Below are positions 13,201 to 15,351 of a stretch of 15,351 nucleotides of DNA, piece after piece. Below the pieces are notes generated by a model. The model had not been told where the DNA came from. It searched no databases and saw only the letters and a list, made by a program, of their open reading frames with translations. The stretch comes from SCQX01 sp035720945 (GTDB lineage: Bacteria; Pseudomonadota; Gammaproteobacteria; Burkholderiales; Burkholderiaceae_B), in NCBI GenBank assembly GCA_035720945.1, contig DASTNK010000105.1, positions 1-15,351 of the forward strand. Reading direction: 5' to 3'. Each line of letters opens with the position of its first letter. The stretch's first letter is position 1. The translations under genes were made by a program, and so were the position numbers.

Positions 13201-15351
13201 CGCATTCCGGCTCCATCCAATTGCTGGCGCATGCGAAGGACGCACAAGGTCGGCAGGCATCCGCGCAGAACACGTTGTGGGTCATCGGTGGCGACGATTT
13301 ATGGTTCGGTGGATCGAACGATGATCGCATGGATGTGATCCCCGAGAAGAAAATCTACAAGCCTGGTGAAACCGCCAGCTTCCAGGTACGCATGCCGTTC
13401 CACGAAGCGACCGCGCTGGTGGCGATCGAACGCGAAGGGGTGTTGTCGGCGCGGGTGGTGCATCTCGAAGGTGACAACCCCACCGTCAAGATTCCGGTGC
13501 AGGCCAAGTGGGGCCCCAATGTCTACGTGTCGGTGCTGGCATTGCGTGGCCGTCTGCGCGAGGTACCCTGGTATTCCTTCTTTTCCTGGGGTTGGCGCCA
13601 TCCGGCGGATTGGTATGACGCCTACAACAACGAGAACAAGGAGTTCAAGGCGCCGACCGCGTTCGTCGATCTGTCCAAGCCGTCGTTCCGCTTTGGCCTG
13701 ACACAGATCAAGGTGTCGGATCAACGTGACGCCTTGAATGTGAAGGTCACGGCCGACAAGCCGGTATATCAGGTGCGTGGCAAGGCCAACGTCACGATAC
13801 ACGTCACCAAGCCGGATGGCACGCCGGCCGCCAATGGCCAAGTGGCCTTCGCGGCAGTGGACGAGGCGTTGCTGCAACTCGCACCCAACAACAGTTGGGA
13901 TCTGCTCGGCGCGATGCGCCAGTCGCGCAGCTATGGGGTGCGCACAGCCACCGCCGAGATGCAGGTGGTGGGGCGCCGCCACTACGGCCGCAAGGCGGTG
14001 CCGGCCGGCGGGGGCGGAGGCAAGAGCCCGACCCGCGAGCTGTTGAACACGCTGTTGCTGTGGAAACCCATGGTTCAGCTCGATGCCAACGGCGAGGCGC
14101 ATCTCGCTGTGCCGCTCAACGATTCGATCACGCGCTTCCGTCTGGTGGCCATCGCCGACTACGGTCAAGAGCGTTTCGGAACGGGTAGCACCGACATCCG
14201 GGTGACCCAGGACCTGCAGGCCATATCCGGCCTGCCGCCCCTGGTGCGCGAGGGTGATGCCTACCAGGCCATGGTGACGGTGCGCAATGCCACGACGCGC
14301 GACATGAAGGTCGATGTGGGCCTGGGTTACAGCGGGAAGGGTGTGCCAGGGGAGACGCTGCCGTCGAAGGTGGTGGACGTGGCGGCCGGAACCGCGCAAG
14401 GGGTGACTTGGCGGGTCAAGATGCCCGAAGCCGATCTACCAGACGACCAGACCCGGCTCGATTGGCGCATACAGGCGCGCGAGCAGGGCACCGGCCACGC
14501 GGCTGATGACTTGGTCGTGCATCAGCAGTTGATACCCAGTGTCCCCGTGGCCGTCACACAGGCCGCCTTGATAGGGGTGGATGCGGCCTCCAGGCCATTG
14601 GAGCTGCCGGTTCAGGCGCCGGACAAGGCGCTGGTTGGCACCAACGGCCGCCCGCGCGGCGGGCTGACGGTGACGATGCGTTCGTCCTTGGCCGGTGGTT
14701 TGCCGGGGGTCAGGCATTGGCTGGCGGTTTATCCGTTCTCGTGCCTGGAACAACGCACGTCCAAGGCCATCGGCATGCGTGATCCGGCGCAATGGCGCGA
14801 CTTGATCAGCCGTCTGCCGAACTATCTGGACAACGATGGCCTGGCCTCGTACTTTCCGGGCGCCACGCATGGCAGTGAAGTGCTCACGGCGTACGTGCTG
14901 GAAGCCAGTGACGAGGCCAGCGCATTGGGGATGCCGTTCACGCTGCCTGACGCGGACAAGCGCAAGATGCTGGATGGCCTGCGCGCCTACGCGCAGGGCC
15001 GCATCGTGCGGCACCATTGGGCGCCACAGAAGGATCTGGACGTGCGCAAGTTGTTGGTGATCGAAGCGTTGTCGCATGATCGCGAAGCCACCGTCCGCAT
15101 GCTCGACAGCATCCAGATCACGCCCAATCGTTGGCCAACGTCGGCGGTTATCAACTGGCTGTCGCTGTTGCAACGCATGCCCGATATTCCCAACCGGACG
15201 GCGCAACTGGCCAAGGCCAGGCAGATCATTCTTGGGCGCATGCTCAGTCGGGGCCAGTCGTTGGTGTTTCCCGACGATGACCTCAACAACTGGTGGTGGC
15301 TCATGGACAATCGCGCGGTCAATTCCGCGAGGCTGTTGCTGACGGTCGCTG
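10224..15351 (+). CDS. Periplasmic alpha-2-macroglobulin family protein (3' end outside window)
   Basis: The frame is open to the window edge: 1709 residues without a stop. A signal peptide for signal peptidase I is clear (MARFATLVLLWLVGVAPSWA, cut near Ala20); there is no lipobox, unlike E. coli YfhM. A string of macroglobulin beta-domains follows. A Gly-rich linker (PAGGGGGKSP, 1260-1269) comes before the A2M core, which starts at LLLWKPM near 1277. The thioester motif CLEQ is at Cys1507-Gln1510 (YPFSCLEQRTSKA), opening the helical thioester domain. Such proteins trap proteases that attack a proximal peptide and bond to them covalently, protecting the cell envelope. Roughly 200-300 residues are probably missing beyond the edge. 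ATG 10224 follows AGGAAG by 7 bases. In many proteobacteria a penicillin-binding protein 1C gene (pbpC) adjoins this gene; it may lie beyond the edge. Confidence 0.92.
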   Translation, partial: MARFATLVLLWLVGVAPSWAARVAQVSPQGRVSVAESVKITFDSPVIHFGDGQAHAPATVKCDDPALKGSGRWLDAERWTYVFQSRPGPGVTCHVEIDPAFRALDGKPVEGATHFQFDTGAPTIRTVRPYGSSQIDEEQMFVLEFTGAVNKDSLLAHASCLAEGIGEAIPVRLITGTERENVLKAAVYDKENRGPGSLVLQCKRRLPANASVQLRVGPGVASPSGIASTQPAIFKYKVRPPFTVSFSCQRENAHAPCTPVLPISLSFSAPIPADQAAKIRLKTGKGERSPDKGDYGYRNSVEVVRFKGPFPPDADVTLVLPPDLKDDSGRPLSNADQFPLTTHMASFPPLVKFAKPTFGVIERFANVPSGGSEADYPPSVPLTVRNVEADLRTRDLLVSSGEIKDYVVRDDADVLHWYERLIKLNEAYLTQRQIDEVMHDRPVPENKKRGEAVIDTRGVSVLNGQSGGRQLKLPAPPKSGTRPFEVIGVPVPRLGFHVLEVESPRLGQSLLGEDKPMYVRSSALVTNLGVHIKQGRDDLLAWVTTLDQGKVVPGAAITVLSCKGTVLYKGKTDARGIWHKRGVDDIPQCDSGFNGIYVSARITKDNPVAQGKADFAFALSTWNDGIEPWRFNVPTDNSPYRTTLVDTVYDRPLFHVGETVSMKHFLRVETRDGLAVPTDSDPGPDRIVISLEGSDQRYTQHLDWKATPTGGLSAVSQFVIPKSAKVGTYSVTYQDANGTWFGSSSFRVAAFKLPVYQGTLEVSDKAGSHTLIAPTSVHADVQMSFVSGGPAGKLPVTLSGVVQENWLNFDGYDDYSFNVPLSTNPDLDSDYSGADPADTATHDRQALFLDKKPVTLDAHGGARIVLDSLPKVTRPQNWLFEASYPDPNGEIQTLSHTVAVWPAAVVVGLRTGSWVQKGKATPISVVALSPAGVPQAGVPVSVDARQKTTYSTRRRMVGGFYSYDNHVVVKSMGTVCQGKTDSHGKLECSITLTHSGSIQLLAHAKDAQGRQASAQNTLWVIGGDDLWFGGSNDDRMDVIPEKKIYKPGETASFQVRMPFHEATALVAIEREGVLSARVVHLEGDNPTVKIPVQAKWGPNVYVSVLALRGRLREVPWYSFFSWGWRHPADWYDAYNNENKEFKAPTAFVDLSKPSFRFGLTQIKVSDQRDALNVKVTADKPVYQVRGKANVTIHVTKPDGTPAANGQVAFAAVDEALLQLAPNNSWDLLGAMRQSRSYGVRTATAEMQVVGRRHYGRKAVPAGGGGGKSPTRELLNTLLLWKPMVQLDANGEAHLAVPLNDSITRFRLVAIADYGQERFGTGSTDIRVTQDLQAISGLPPLVREGDAYQAMVTVRNATTRDMKVDVGLGYSGKGVPGETLPSKVVDVAAGTAQGVTWRVKMPEADLPDDQTRLDWRIQAREQGTGHAADDLVVHQQLIPSVPVAVTQAALIGVDAASRPLELPVQAPDKALVGTNGRPRGGLTVTMRSSLAGGLPGVRHWLAVYPFSCLEQRTSKAIGMRDPAQWRDLISRLPNYLDNDGLASYFPGATHGSEVLTAYVLEASDEASALGMPFTLPDADKRKMLDGLRAYAQGRIVRHHWAPQKDLDVRKLLVIEALSHDREATVRMLDSIQITPNRWPTSAVINWLSLLQRMPDIPNRTAQLAKARQIILGRMLSRGQSLVFPDDDLNNWWWLMDNRAVNSARLLLTVA

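Noticed and set aside
11394..15206. Long minus-strand open frames inside the A2M gene (11394-12326, 13299-14399, 14436-15206)
   Set aside because: They lie antisense to a well-supported gene in GC-rich DNA, show no recognisable domains and are rich in Arg and His, as expected for shadow frames.
9528..15351. Cupin and A2M genes as one operon
   Set aside because: A 258-base AT-richer gap with its own repeat elements separates them, and no functional link is known.

Overview
This 15.3 kb, GC-rich window reads as a betaproteobacterial chromosome, most likely Burkholderiales of the Bordetella/Achromobacter (Alcaligenaceae) type. That placement is inferred from the style of the proteins (PAS-MCP, Xre-RES pair, small lipoprotein with a porin-like tail, tartrate operon) and of the tRNA; no marker gene settles it. 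Both ends are cut: a chemotaxis receptor runs in from the left, and a very large alpha-2-macroglobulin gene runs out on the right.

Left part (1-2350): the 3' end of a methyl-accepting chemotaxis protein (+), a 51-residue lipoprotein (-), a complete Xre-RES toxin-antitoxin pair (-) with a readable promoter and palindrome, and, divergent from it, a LysR-type gene reduced to its DNA-binding half plus a scrap of the C-terminal domain. A strong hairpin at 2245-2275 separates this part from the next.

Middle (2350-8810): a complete tartrate-utilisation locus equivalent to ttuABCDE of Agrobacterium vitis. The LysR regulator ttuA (+) is divergent from a minus-strand run of ttuC (tartrate dehydrogenase), ttuD (hydroxypyruvate reductase/glycerate kinase, MOFRL type), ttuE (pyruvate kinase) and ttuB (MFS carboxylate transporter). 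Together they predict uptake of tartrate, its conversion to glycerate, phosphorylation to phosphoglycerate, and pyruvate formation, with only enolase needed from elsewhere. Between ttuC and ttuD lies a long GC-rich hairpin without a U-tract, which may set different message levels for the two parts.

Right of ttuA (8748-9341): remnants of a second toxin-antitoxin pair of the VapBC (PIN) type. The PIN gene breaks off inside the last codons of ttuA, so the ttuA C-terminus appears to be written in former toxin DNA. A tRNA with anticodon CAT (probably Ile2) follows on the minus strand.

Right end (9528-15351): a small single-domain cupin (+), a 258-base AT-richer gap with spaced direct repeats, and a periplasmic alpha-2-macroglobulin-family protein (+, at least 1709 residues) that keeps the CLEQ thioester motif.

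I found no CRISPR array, integrase or insertion sequence. The clearest unusual signals are the PIN/ttuA junction, the internally deleted LysR gene, the ttuC-ttuD hairpin and the small lipoprotein. None of them amounts to a clearly new system.
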